64,000 bases of DNA from contig WPIO01000159.1 of assembly GCA_009760855.2 (NCBI GenBank), forward strand, positions 504,001 to 568,000. The letters are read 5' to 3'. Of the stretch, positions 10,735-22,718 are shown one piece after another. Numbering within the stretch: position 1 is the stretch's first letter; each line of letters begins with the position of its first letter. The position numbers were made by a program, and so were the translations under genes. The notes under the pieces were generated by a model that had not been told where the DNA came from, made no database searches, and saw nothing but the letters and a program-made list of their open reading frames with translations. Source of the DNA: Cristatella mucedo (Eukaryota > Bryozoa > Phylactolaemata > Cristatellidae).

Positions 10735-11035
10735 GTTTAATAAGCTGAAGTTTAGAAAATTTGCAGACATACTGGACCACCGGATGTCTGCAAGGCGGAA
10801 GGTCAGTAATCAGTGGCAAGTAGCTGATTCTGAATAAGTTAAGCTGAGAGTCGCCGGCATTGAAGTAGAGGCTGCTGCGTTTGCTGAATAGCTTCTCCGA
10901 AGACTCTGCATAAATAGAGAGCTGCAACGGACAGAGAGCAGATCCATATGGAAGTACACAGCTGAGAGGTCTGCTAGATGAAACTTTACCGCCACATGAT
11001 GTGGAATGGATACGATCGGACAAGCACTATTCAAA
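10735..11035 (-). mobile_element. LINE RT core fragment
   Basis: The minus-strand frame reads VLPYGSALCPLQLSIYAESS and then LYFNAGDSQLNLF, which correspond to the PQGSVLGPLLF-YT and FYADDTQLYL catalytic motifs of non-LTR RTs. The active-site aspartates have decayed (YADD to FNAGDS). Confidence 0.65.
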
Positions 11036-11084
11036 CCACAAATGAGCCTCGTGAGATAGACCTACTCTTAGTCTCCATAGTTTA

Positions 11085-11190
11085 AGTATGATATTTGTTC
11101 CCTTTGCAGCAAATATAAAGCGCCTAGAAAGAGATTTAGTTCTCTGATGGCGCTTTATCAAGTGCATTATTATTATTATTATTATTATCA
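11085..11190 (+). mobile_element. LINE-A 3' end with (ATT)n tail
   Basis: Contains AAATATAAAGCGCCTAGAAA, then GATGGCGCTTTATCAAGTGC followed by seven ATT units. It shows the intact terminal sequence of LINE-A. Confidence 0.65.
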
Positions 11191-11454
11191 ATTGCGGCAA
11201 ATGTTGCCGATAGGACAAGCAGGATCAAGACAGAAACGCCGTCATTATCTTTTCTCTCAATTATGTACTTGATCATGATCAGACGAAAGGCAATAATTAG
11301 TTTCAGGGAAATGGTGTAGCATGAATCCTGACTAAAAGATTTTGTGATAACGCATTCTTACCTAAATGCCCTGAAAGCTATTTAGCAACAATAGTTTCCG
11401 ATATCTGGAGAAATATAAAATAAATACTGGGCAAAAGTTTCTCAGCACCTCAAA

Positions 11455-12040
11455 ATTAAAAAAACTAGATTTTTTTAATTTAGGTAGAATGATGACATAT
11501 TTAAATGACTTTGGAACAATTCCTTTATCTAATGAAACAGTAAAGCTTGAGCTAAAAAATGGCTGAGCTCAGTTTGTCACCAGTGTCGACCAAAGAGGGA
11601 ATACTTTATAGCCTACAAGCAACGAGGCTTTTTATTGACTTTAATAATGGTGCTAGCATGGCCAATGGAATTCGTGGGGAATTTCTTGAAGAAATACTCT
11701 CGTTTGAAGTCAACACTTGCATCAAGTGGAGGTAGAGTTTTGGTTAACGAGTTGCTAATATTTCAAATGTGTTCACAATTGATATCCTCGTAAGAGGCCA
11801 CCCAGCTTTATCAAGAAAATAATTCACCGTCTTTTGAATTTTCAACATCAAATTGGAACTCAGATAGAAAAAGAACCCTTGGCATTTTCTGAGCTTCCGG
11901 GAGTAGATTTTTTTAATCTCATCTAGATCAATGCCACATCTAGCCTTCTCAAAGCCGTGTTAAAGTCTACGCCTTCGCGGTACTTGTTGCTAAGATTTTT
12001 AGTAAGCAGAAAGATATCTCTTAGGCTCCAGGCTTACTGA
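11455..12040 (-). mobile_element. degraded LINE, region between endonuclease and RT
   Basis: Minus-strand pieces resemble the start of non-LTR RTs: REYFFKKFPTNSI (a linker normally reading FFxxKIxxIR), then FSSSFTVSLDKGIVPKSFKY and VIILPKLKKS, which parallel the N-S-FxTGxxPxSFK-A-V-PLLKK motif. There are several stops and frame changes. Confidence 0.55.
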
Positions 12041-12127
12041 TAGCCTTTAGGGTAGAATGCTGGTAGGGAGAGCTCCAGCTGTTTGAGTTTGTGGCATCGA
12101 TAATAATAATAATTATTATTATAATAA

Positions 12128-12829
12128 TGTAGCCGAGTTCCAGGGGTCAGAGGCTATTTCCCACCATGCCCCGGCATACTCCGGCCACGCTGCAGCTTGC
12201 CATGCCGCTGAGCTAGGGTAAGATGGGCGGCCGTCAGGTTAGACCTCTATATAATATCACATGCGCCAGCAACAACAGGTGAACTAAACAAGTCTACATA
12301 GGAAGGTCCTATATAAAGTACACTACAGGGGCGCAAGAAGACGAAGCAAACGCGAGCAAATGTGTTAGTTGGTCAGTCGGCCTCTGCAGTTCCGCCGTTG
12401 TACCGACTCCGTTCCAACAGTACGAGTGTACGCCGTAAAAGATCCAGCTAGCTGAGTAGCTGCTTGGTGAGTCGGAGCCGATGTCTACCACAGTCGAGAG
12501 CTTCCTCCGAAAGATGCCAACTCACGGGGGGCCACGAACAGAAGACACGGGAACGCGGAATATACAAATCACAACGACAATATATAAAATCACAACATAT
12601 CTAGTTCCGCTCGGGACTCGGGCACTCGTTGCCGTGCGTGCGTGGCCGCATCGCCGGAGCATGCCTGCAACCATCCAGGTGCATAATTCGGCGAGACCGG
12701 GAGCCTCCAACACAACGACTTACTCGGCCAACTACTCCTACCCAAGAGCTCCGGTGACCTCTCGTCACCGTACATCCGGCCATGTCATAGGTCAGACCCC
12801 GCCCTAGCCGGTGACCCTTACCACATTAC
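12128..12829 (+). other. possible solo LTR or promoter-bearing element
   Basis: The stretch begins TGTAGCCG and ends CATTACA, as LTR ends do, and contains a TATA-like CTATATAAAG near 12308. No target-site duplication and no internal retrovirus-like genes were seen, so the call is weak. An open frame of 108 codons (12481-12807) has no recognised motif. Confidence 0.2.
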
Positions 12830-12867
12830 AGCCGTCCTGTCTCAGCCAACCGAACCTAGCCTGGGTA

Positions 12868-13335
12868 CAATAATACACTTGATTAAACCCCCTTAGAGAA
12901 CTTAATCGCTTTCTATGCGCTTTAAATTTGTTGCAAAGTAAACGCGATCGAATGGTGAGTGATATCATGCTTAAACATGAATAACACAGTTAGGGGTGAC
13001 ATGCACAGGGTCAGCTTGCAAGTGTGGTTAGTGGCAGCATGCAACCGTGTCAGAACGCATACGCACATAAAGGACGATTCACAGGGACCCACTAAATGCT
13101 TTCTGAAATAGTTGCGTTTTTAATTTCTTTTTAGATGTGGTCAAGTCAGAGGATTTCGTGACGGAAGTCGGGAGTGGGAGGCTTTGGGAGCATACGAACC
13201 AAAGGCTCGGTCTCCATAGAATATTTGATGGGTGGGCGTAGATCTGGTAGGTAGGCTGGAGCCATAGAATGAAGAGAGCTAAAAGTGAACGACAAAACCT
13301 TTAAGTTGATCTGGTGCTCGACTGTTAGCAAATCA
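12868..13335 (-). mobile_element. LINE-A 3' fragment
   Basis: The 3' end (TTAGAGAACTTAATCGCTTT on plus) and untranslated part, with the duplicated CATGCAC-type words seen at 4.85 kb, are followed by coding remnants for IDFKVLS-like and SLHSMAPAYLPDL on the minus strand. Confidence 0.65.
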
Positions 13336-13771
13336 ATGAGAGTCTCGGGGCTGCCTAACGAGCAAGTCTATACTATTAACAGGATTGACCAAGCATGACG
13401 ATTATTACCTCATTCTTCGGCTTAGCTTCTTCGCTAACTCTGCCAACTTCCAATGCAAAATTGATTTGCACCAGGTAGAAATGTTATGACCTGTTCTATT
13501 TCTGTTTCCTTGGACCCGCAAACCACAAAAGAGGTAAGTGTCTTCCACATGCGGCTGCGAGACGACAATAGATGCAAAATGTCGTTCTTTCTCCTAAGCG
13601 AAGCAGTGCTTCCAAGCTATTGTATAGCTGTCTTATAAATTTTCAAATATTATTTGTGGTCATGAACTTGCAATAACGCTACCTGTAGATGCTACGTCCT
13701 TTGGCTGCTTCCAGAAACTACGCACTGATGATGTTAAAAATGATGCCTGTGAAAATAGCTAAGAATGACTA

Positions 13772-14270
13772 CCGTATTTTTACGAGTATAAGTTGCACCA
13801 AAGTATAGGTCGCACTCTAAATTTTTGGACGAAATTGCTTGACAAATTTCTTTTGTTAAAAAAATCGTTACTGAGTATATGGATACATAGCTCATTTTTA
13901 TGAGTACAAGTTTGATTTAATCAGCACGGTCAGCAAGAAACCTATCATCAGTATCACTGCTGATATCTTCATAGTCTTCTGCAACATTGTGAATATCTGA
14001 ATCGTCACTTTCCTCACGGATTGCATCATCTTCAGTTCCTACCAGCACGTTTGAAATTCCTGTCTCCTTGAATGAATTCACGATGACTCTTGTTTTGATG
14101 CACTCCAAAGCATGCAAAATCCATTTGTAAAGCCCACTCACAAACACGTTTGATACTAGCTCTTCTAATCCTTCATGCTAGTGTCAAATACTGAATTGAA
14201 GTGTATAAATCGCGGGTTAGTTTTTCAAAAGAAATTGAAAACAAGTGCGACTTATACTCCTAAAATACGG
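13772..14270 (-). mobile_element. pogo/Tigger-type DNA transposon remnant with terminal inverted repeats
   Basis: The ends are inverted copies of each other (CCGTATTTTTACGAGTATAA at the left; the right end read in reverse begins CCGTATTTTAGGAGTATAAG, then TCGCAC). Inside, on the minus strand, YKWILHALECIKTRVIVNSF and KETGISNVLVGTEDD match the C-terminal segment of Tigger/pogo/CENP-B-like transposases (W-x-AW, SF-x-x-GIS, DGTED). The catalytic DDE domain and the DNA-binding part are gone. A TA precedes the left end; the right flank reads CA, so the target duplication has decayed or been lost. It is a deleted, non-autonomous copy. Confidence 0.75.
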
Positions 14271-15430
14271 CACTTCAAGGCTGTTTTCTTGCTGGGCCCT
14301 GCACGATTTCGGATTATAGATATCGGCTATTTCAAGAGAGATCGGTCAATCGTCTGGAAAAATCTCGTACTTTCTCTCGTTTTCTCGTGGTTACGGCAGC
14401 TTCTGTTTGTTTCTTTTAAGAAAACTCACTCGTTTTGCGACATCAGTATTGCTTTTATTTGACTGCTTGATAATACTTCCGAGATATCTGAAGTAACTAG
14501 TCAAATCTCCAGCGTCATTGTTAGTCGTCGCAAGGCCAAAAACTCTGAAATAGAGCTTTAAAGCCCTCAGGGCTGATTCCAAGCCGCAGATGTTCGAGGA
14601 CGAAGTCCTGTTTTTAATTTCTTCATTCGTTTAATGCTTTTATCAAATGATATGCCTTTCTGTTAGAGATAAACCAGTTGCTGCGACCAATAGGAGTACT
14701 GCTTTTACATGCATGCAGTTGCGTCTTTCTTATAATGTTGATGGACTACTGATTAATTGTACTTATCAACTGCTGGCAACGAAATTTATCTTGCTGCAAC
14801 CGATGCGGCGTAATTTATGTAGAACTATTTACGATTTTTTTCTACATCTTATCGATCCTCACATGTTGACAAGCTGTTGAGAGTCAGTTGATGAACCACA
14901 TGCTATGACCGGACCTTGCTTTTGGCTAAGGGACCACGGCTACACGGAGGACATAACCATCTGTTTGGCGCTGATAAAGATGCCTTGCAGAAGCCCGCAA
15001 ACCGCAAGATCGCTAAGTACGCAGTGATTGCGAGCAAATTTGTGGCAAATGAAGTCCTGACCAGTCATGTGGTTCCAGTAATTTCAAGTTTACCACTAGC
15101 CGCTACTTGTAGACGTTATTGTAAAGCTGATGTGGTCATCGTCGTAATGTACCCCGTGTCCAAGCACAAGCTACTGAAAAAAGGCTGTGCCATCGTGAGG
15201 CTATTCTTTCTAATGTCCAAGTGTCGCCAGTTTTGCCCGTAACTATTAAGTTGGTTTTATTGTCACCTCAGTTAAAAGTTTCCCTCTACCTTAGTAAGAA
15301 TGTAATGCAAGATGCTTAAGAGAGTTTGAGGGCTCGAATTTTATGAAGAATTAAAGGCTGCGATAGAACATCTGAATAACAATAAAAGACTAAATTTCAC
15401 TTCGCGATTTCACGGTGATTGGAAAAAACT
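14271..15430. other. no gene recognised
   Basis: Unique AT-rich sequence with open frames up to 108 codons that lack motifs and splice context. Confidence 0.4.
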
Positions 15431-15433
15431 TGT

Positions 15434-16112
15434 TTATAATAGTAATAATTCACTTGATAAAGCGCCCTCAGAGAACTCAATCTCTTTCTAGGCGCTTCAC
15501 ATTTGCTGCAATGGGAAGCGCGATTGAATGGTGAGTAATATCATGCTTGATAAACATGAATAACATGGTTAGCGGTGACATGCACAGGGTCAGCTTGCAA
15601 ATGTGGTTAGTGGCAGGATGCACAGTGTCAGCACGTATACCCACATGAAGGACGAATCACGGGTACCTACTAAATGCTGTCCTAAATAGGTGTCTTTGTA
15701 AATTCTTTTTAAACGTGGTCAAGTCAGGTAATGTTCTGACGCAAGTCGGGAGGGAGTTCCAGGCTTTGGTAGCATACGAACTAAATGCGCGGTCTCCAAA
15801 GGATTTGAGGTTTATACGAGGTATTGGTAAACTGTTGGATTCCGAAAAGCGGGTGGTACGATGCTTGGCCAGGTGGGGGAGTAGATCTAAGAGATAAGCT
15901 GGAGCCAAAGAATGAAGTTACCTAAAAGTGAGTGACAAGACCTTGAAGTCGATCCATTGCTTGACTGGTAGCCAGTGCAGGTCGGCCAGAAGTGGCATGT
16001 TGTGGCAATTGCGACGCTCACGACAGACAAGCCTATCTGCGGAGTTTTGCACCAGCTGTAATCGCCTGATTGCACATGCGGGTAGGCCAGCAAGCAGTGA
16101 GTTACAGAGTTT
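15434..16112 (-). mobile_element. LINE-A copy with 3' end, cut by a TA microsatellite
   Basis: The minus strand encodes LCNSLLAGLPACAIRRLQLV, VCRERRNCHNMPLLADLHWL, then MAPAYLLDLLPHLAKHRTTR and SYATKAWNSLPTCVRTLPDL, with the untranslated part and tail reaching 15434. It is close in sequence to the copy at 4.3 kb. It ends abruptly at a (TA)n tract. Confidence 0.8.
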
Positions 16113-16136
16113 AATATATATATATATATATATATA
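16112..16136. repeat. (TA)n microsatellite
   Basis: Runs of TATATA directly border the truncated LINE-A copy. Confidence 0.8.
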
Positions 16137-16237
16137 CATACAGATATATGAAATATAATATACTTCATTAATTATAATTAAATATACTAAACTAAATTGA
16201 AAAATATATTTCATTGGTGCACTGAGACAACCTGACA

Positions 16238-18570
16238 TCTATTGAGGCACTTTACAAATTCGTCAGGGCTCGAGCTTGATCGTTAGCAAGGTTAGCAATT
16301 TATACCCCAGATCAAACAAGGGTGGCATCAAAACCGAATACACAATAAAGTCCTAATTATTATAATTCAAGAGCCTTATATAAAATCTAGTGGCAGCTTC
16401 GCATCTGGGTTGGTTTAACTACAGTCAGCGTTTAATATCGGTTTGCATTGATGTGTGTTAAATTGCATGTGCATGACCGCAGCTTGTCAACAGCCTGTTT
16501 TATCCGCAGAAATTAGGAGCAATTTGAACACAAAGTATTGTGGAATTGATTCGTGAGCTATCGGAGGACTTTCTAATTCTTTGAAAGCTAAGCACGAAAG
16601 AGTCTGTAGGCAAAGCGAAATAGTTTGAAGAACCGAGTGCCTTGTGACTTTAAGGTTAGTATAACCAGAGACTGCAAGTAAGAGCAAGCCTATCGCTCAG
16701 AGGTTTCTCTGTAAAAGTTGGGCTAAGCCTAGGCCTCGAGCGGACGCATTGTCTCCAAAGCATGACACTGTGAAAGAAATTTCTCCATCCGTTCAGCTTA
16801 GCAAGCAGAGATCAGAAGCACGCTTTTTTTCCAGCAGCGCCCAATTTACTCGGGTCATCTTCATACTGGTCGGTCGGAGTGTCAATAGGTACAGCGTTCT
16901 TATTATGCTGGCTGCGCTACGGTTTGGATGATAAGCGTGATTAGAGCTGGCAGCGCTCGTGCCTCGACCCCCAATTCAGGAAAGCAATCAGTTGTCGACC
17001 GGAAGACAAGGTTTCGAGCCCTCACCTTTTAGAGCTTTTTGCCGCTTCTTGAGAAAAGAAAAAGACGTGTTCGTCTGGCTTTGTTGTAGTTCCAAGGAAC
17101 TGGAAGCGACGAGCCCAATTTTTAGACCGCCTGCTATCATTACTACCGTCACACAATTCCTGCGTATCGCGGCGCAGTGCTGGTTTGAAAGGCAATCCTA
17201 CAAAGGCACAGCCCGGGGCTCTTTAATGGTTATAGCTTGCAACTTAACGGTTAGCCCGATCTCTAGAGACTTACACGGCACCGGATCTTGCTCGAGCTGT
17301 CTCTCCCCGTCCTCTGTGAGCAAAGTTTCCAGAGAGAACCAGAAGTGGTTTTCAAAAAATACGCAGCCCCATCGCTACGGCTTCGTAAGCGACCTATAAA
17401 TAGGAAGTCTTTTACACGGCAGATTTAACGAAGAAACCCGTCGCCGCTTTGGTGGATCTGAAGCAGCGAGACCAATGTTTTACTGCTGGCAGACCTCTTG
17501 AGACCGACCCAAGCAGATTCGCCTCTTTAGCACGTCAAGCAAGAATGAAAGCCCAACGAGAAACCAGCTAATGATCCGACACGTATGGCATCCTGCCCCT
17601 ATAGGATTCTCAGCGACATCCACAAATATATTTTGTGACCCGGCTAGGAGAAGCATGGAGAGACGGTACGCCGATGTTCGCAGCTCGGCAAGCCTCCGAA
17701 ACTGCTCCCAGTCTGCTGAGTGACTGCTCCTCCACTTCCGGTCTTCTGGGAAGAGTTGCTAAAGGGGGCGTGTCGCAGCTAGGTTTCGCTCCTCCCAGCA
17801 CTCGTCCACTGCACTGCAGAATGAGACCGTAGAATGAAAGTTATTGTCTCTTGAAAGAACTTTCTGGAATGAGTAGGGATGCGATGTCGAAGCGTTGGCT
17901 ACTTGGGAGCAGCCATTGTTAAAATTTCCAAACAAGCAGAAGAAGCGAATGAATATAAGGCTCAGCACTCTACGACTCATCGATTAGCGAACCGTCACCC
18001 AACTTCGCAGTGCGTGCCTTGCCTTATGCCAGCACTAGCAAGTTAGAATGTCATCGATTCGAATCTCTTAAGGATTATCTTCACAGTTTTTACGTAATCC
18101 CGACCCTGCTAACTATCTGATAAAGTTTGGAAACTGTTTTCGTTGGGCGCATCGAAAAAAAAGAAGAAAAAAGTTTCTCTCTGACAGATCGCTAAAAATG
18201 TTTACTGAACGCTTAATAGATTTGAAAAGGGCTCAACACGAATATTAGTTCAAGTTGTTATGCCGATTTCACTACGGATGCATAACAAAAACTTGAGTTT
18301 GAAACTAAATTTGGCTTTGGCTATGCACAGGCTAAAAGAAAACCAGTGCAGTAGGGTTTACCATTTTCACCACCCACTTTAATAAGAATTTAACTGGCAT
18401 GTTAAAGCAAAAATATAGCTCAACTTTAATTTTAGCATATATTCGCATCATCAAATAAATTTGGCTGATTTGATAAAGATCGTCTACTAGAGCGATTCCT
18501 AAACGTAGCAAAAGTAAGTGCGAGCCAAACTTTCTTTCTTAATGAAAAGTAAGTGAGAAAAAAATTTAAA
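16238..18570. other. no gene recognised; partial SINE-1 at the left
   Basis: A short SINE-1-like piece (CAGGGCTCGAGC) is seen at 16238-16310. GC-richer patches at 16.95-17.4 and 17.6-17.85 kb have open frames of up to 146 codons without motifs. Confidence 0.35.
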
Positions 18571-18574
18571 AAAT

Positions 18575-18715
18575 ATAATTCGTTTGTATAGCCCCCAAGA
18601 GAACTTAATCTCTGTTCAAGCGCTTCACATACGCGTCAGGGCTCGAGCCCAAGTCCTCAGACAGACCTAGGTCGGGCGAGCATCGTAACCGCTGGATCAA
18701 ACCAACTCAGATCAA
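18575..18715 (-). mobile_element. SINE-1 copy
   Basis: Tail AGAGAACTTAATCTCTGTTC, B-box side GGGCTCGAGCCCAAGTCCTC and A-box side GGTCGGGCGAGCATCGTAAC followed by CGCTGGATCAAACC are all present. It reads 5'-3' on the minus strand. Confidence 0.65.
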
Positions 18716-19086
18716 TTGTGTCTCGATGTTTCAATAAGCTATACAAAGAATGTATACGATAAATTTAGTGAAGGCAAGTCAGCTGTACAACTCCCAACTA
18801 AAGCGCCTAAGAAACGGAAAGCTTCTAATCAAGCTATATTGGCAGTTTGATCATATAACACACGGTGTATGCATTTAGTACAAAGAGTACCTTTGACCAA
18901 TGTCAGCCTTAATCCTAATCTGTTGTGCTAACTGTAGTTTGGTTGGACAGCAGAGAGTCAGCCGATGCCCAACACCGACAGTTTATTCCCAACACACGGA
19001 GCCCAAGAGCGCACGGCTCCCCTCAGCCCCTGCCCTCACACGACTCCCTCCCCTGGTCGACTCCGATGACTCATTGACCACACCGG

Positions 19087-19320
19087 TGCACCGGCCGACC
19101 CTGATGGTGAATCCACCATCTGGCCACCAGCTGGTCCATGCCACATCAAAGGCGGGAACCACAGCAGCGCACTGGCCGACCCTGATGGTGAATCCACCAT
19201 CTGGCCACCAGCTGGTTACCGGCCTGTGTCCATACCACATCACAGGCGGACCACAGCTGTGCACCGGCCCCTCTCGGTGGTGCTTCTTACAGCTCACCAG
19301 TGGCTCACCAGACATACAAT
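19087..19320 (+). repeat. tandem repeat of about 81-92 bp, 2.5 copies
   Basis: The block containing GGCCGACCCTGATGGTGAAT and CTGGCCACCAGCTGGT occurs at 19087 and 19168, and a third partial copy starts at 19260. The copies share a CACATCAxAGGCGG stretch. Confidence 0.75.
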
Positions 19321-21035
19321 ACATACATACGAACTACAGGCTCCCTTGACCTTACGGTCACAAGTCAGGAGCCGGCATACAATATATACATACATACATA
19401 CGAACTACACTAACGTTTGTGAAACCACTATTGTAACCTAATCTGTGTTGGATAGTGAGTGCTTAACATAAACTCTCTGCAAAGACAGCGGTAGTCGTCT
19501 GACCTCTACTAAAGCAACAAGCGATCAGGAGAACCCACGCCCTCTATTTGTGAAGCCTTAACAAAGAGCATGCAAGATGTCAGTCAAAGAAAAAATACTA
19601 AGAGGGGCAATTATACCGTCTAAGCTGTGTCGCTATACCTACAGCTGTTAGTCTATTAGCAATACTACAGATGGCCTGAGCATCAGGCAGCATGCCACCT
19701 TGGTGGTTTTACAAGCAGCCAAAATGGGAAAAGATGGACTGGTGGTTAAAGCTACTTTAAGTATGTCCTCAGAAGCCCACTCTTAGAACTAACTTTTTGC
19801 CAGTTTCGTCGTTGTTTAGCACATCGAGTTAGCGTGCTTACCAACACCCCAGATAGGTAAGTTTAACACATAAAACTAAAACATCTAAGAAAACTGAACA
19901 GCTTCGCAGAGGAGAGCTCGCATCGACAAGTTGAGCTGATACAGACAATCCCATTTTGTACGGGTAGCAGGGCTAATCGCACGAAATCTTTTCGTGAGCC
20001 CAGGGGTCACCACTACGTGCAACACGCAGAATCAGGTTGAACTATATTAAGCATTTCTAGGCGACGCTTACTTATTTCACATGGCATCAAGAATTTTTCT
20101 AATCTCAAGAATTTTACGTGCGGGTGCTGATGCTAGTCCTGCTTGGCTTTGGTAGCCGCCTTTCGAGAAACGACATGAGTATACTAAGCTTCTTAGGAAT
20201 CCACGAACCCATGCATGTTGTATCCTCAAAAAACACTGTCAATTACTTTCAAGTGACCTACGTGCAGTGCCGGGTAGCGATTAAAAGTAGCCTTCAACAC
20301 TATCTGATCACACAGCTGTGTACTTCGAGTTAATTTACCAGTGGTGCTCATCGGCTGCCGCTTGACTGTTTTTAAGTTGGCAGAAAAAGCTATCCTAATG
20401 CTGTTGCTTGAAATGGCAGCAACACTTTTTTCCTTTCAAAATTCCGAACGACTGGATGAGCCGAGTTTACGAATATTATATCTTATTTCTCTTTGGTAGT
20501 TCTAGAGAGAACGCTTCATTATGATCCCAGAGCTTAACAATACGAAATATTAAATTAAGCTACAGCCTTTAATTAAGCTCAAACTAGAATTTAATAAATA
20601 TAATCGGTGGATTTAGTAGATGAGAAATTCATTTCACTTTCTGCGTTATGGATCGTGGTTAAGGGAGGCTTTGCATTTGACCGCTGGTATACAATCCTGC
20701 CGTACCAACTCTCAACGATCCTCTGATGCAAGATTACTGATCCCTTGGCGATTCAGGCGACTTAATCAGTTATCTCGCCTGACGATAAATCCTGGGTAGC
20801 CTCACCCCTTTCATGTCCGAAAGCTTGATTTAGGCCTACACGAGGTCAAGCCTGTTATATCTTGTGATGCTGCGATCGGTTCACTTTATCTAAACGAATG
20901 TATGCCGGTGTGTGCAACAACAAAGCTACCACAATACCATCGACAGGTCTTTAGAACAACCAATTCCTCCAGGAATGATCAGAAGTAAGCTTACTGAAAT
21001 ATTGCAGCAGCGTATCCATGGACCGGACAGCTAGA
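19321..21035. other. no feature recognised
   Basis: Apart from short runs of ACATAC at 19320-19400 nothing was identified. No open frame exceeds 80 codons with support. Confidence 0.4.
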
Positions 21036-21039
21036 ATTT

Positions 21040-21165
21040 ATTTGTAGCTCATTTGATTAACGCCCTAAGAGAACGTGATCTCCGTCCATCCAGGTGCCTT
21101 TTACATGTGACGCAGGGTGCAAGCCTATGACCGTGGCGGGCCGAACCAGGGCGGCAGTCTCACAA
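21040..21165 (-). mobile_element. SINE-1 copy, diverged
   Basis: The LINE-like tail (AACGCCCTAAGAGAACGTGA) is followed by a degraded B-box region (GCAGGGTGCAAGCCTATGAC) and A-box side. Confidence 0.45.
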
Positions 21166-22070
21166 ATCGCCAAATGACTCGAGTCGTGCAAAATGCGACT
21201 AATGCACAACAGCCGTATCAGGAACTATGCCATCGACAAAAACCAGGAACCGTAACCCCTCACATTGCTTCCGTAGCAATTACCTCGACGGCGTAGCAGC
21301 GAATCTCTCGAGGCTAGGTTCCTGTGAATTTACCAGCCCAGGTACAACTGGCCTCTGCACCGAGAACGCTGCCACAGTGTGTCTCAAGATGCCTTGCCGA
21401 GCCTAAACTTTCACACACACCTACTACGAGGGGTAAACCTGAGGATATTCGGGAACCGTTGGTGGAGATCCACGATGCAATGCCGAGGCCATTCTTTTCC
21501 CGAATAGGTAAAATGCCTACAAAACGAGATCTATTTCTTCTAGGGTGCATTGCAAATGTTTTATTATTGTTATTTAGCGATTAAAAATGCTGGGCTGTGA
21601 ATTATAAACTCCCTTTTTTCTTTGTTACTTTAACTTATGATTTCATAAAGCAAGTGCAGGTCAAAAGTCAGCATTGAGCCAACGAGGGCACACAGTTGAC
21701 GTCGACAAAGGCAGCTAATCATAGGAAGTATAACTTAAGCTACCAATCCGATAAGACACGACCCTTTAATTCGAGTGATGGGGGTGTTACGGGATTCAGT
21801 TGGCGAGCTTCGTGAGTGGCCGTTAACAACTTTGCGTCTAAGCCATGTGGCAGAAAGCAGAACAACGGAAACTTGGTGGCTCGGTCCGCTGAGAGACTCC
21901 TTGCTTCCGGCTGGGTGATTTTCTTTCATGCATGGTCGAAACTGCTTGGACGCGAATGAAAATATTTGACAGGTGACACAGCTGCTGGCAGTTCACCGGA
22001 TTGGTGGGTGCTGAACGAACCTCGTTCTTGACAGCTGCGGCTCGTCTGACCAAAATTAAGTACTTTTAAG
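21166..22070. other. no gene recognised
   Basis: A minus-strand AATAAA at 21563-21558 is the first candidate polyadenylation signal below the NHS-like stop codon, but it is 1.85 kb away. Confidence 0.3.
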
Positions 22071-22074
22071 GTAA

Positions 22075-22440
22075 TATGTAATGTAATCTATCTCCGTCTG
22101 TAACTCCACAAAGTCATAAAGATCATGTGGGTGTTACGCAGGAGTTTTGTATAGCGCACTCACAGCCCAAGCGGCTTTCGGTATGCATTCGGTAGCCAAC
22201 AGACTTTGTCTCACGCAACAAAGAGAAAGTGGGAAGCATAGCAGAGTTAGGAGAGCAGTTGAGGTAGTGAGTAGCATAGACGTAGCAGTTCGGGACCGCT
22301 GAAAAAGATGTGCCATAGTCGGCAGTAGGAGAGTAGTTGTTGTTGCGTAAGAACTGTGGAAGCAAGTTCCACAGTATAGTACCTGCAGAGCTAAAGCTTC
22401 TGTCGCCAACTGTCTTTAAGCAGAGGAATGGGACAGCTAA
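22075..22440 (-). mobile_element. LINE-B 3' fragment, first of a tandem pair
   Basis: The minus strand carries the LINE-B end (FLRNNNYSPTADYGTSFSAV, ATHYLNCSPNSAML) and its untranslated tail. Confidence 0.75.
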
Positions 22441-22442
22441 TT

Positions 22443-22718
22443 ACAGCAACATGTATCTCCGTCAGTAACTCCACAAAGTCATAAAGACCATGTGGGTGTT
22501 ACGCAGGAGAGTTTTGTATAGCGCACTCACAGCCTAAGCGGCTTTTGGTACGCATTCGGTAGCCAACAGACTTCGTCTCACGCAACAAAGAGAAAGTGGG
22601 AAGCATAGCAGAGTCAGGAGAGCAGTTGAGGTAGTGAGTAGCATAGAAGTAGCAGTTCAGGACCGCTGAAAAAGATGTGCCATAGCCGGCAGTTGGAGAG
22701 TAGATGTCGTTGCGTAAG
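22443..22718 (-). mobile_element. LINE-B 3' fragment, second of a tandem pair
   Basis: The same region and orientation as the neighbour, starting at the same 3' end and shorter at the 5' side (FLRNDIYSPTAGYGTSFSAV). Confidence 0.75.

Noticed and set aside
16959-17399. 146-codon plus-strand frame
   Set aside because: No motif, Kozak or splice context; isolated in repeat-poor intergenic sequence.
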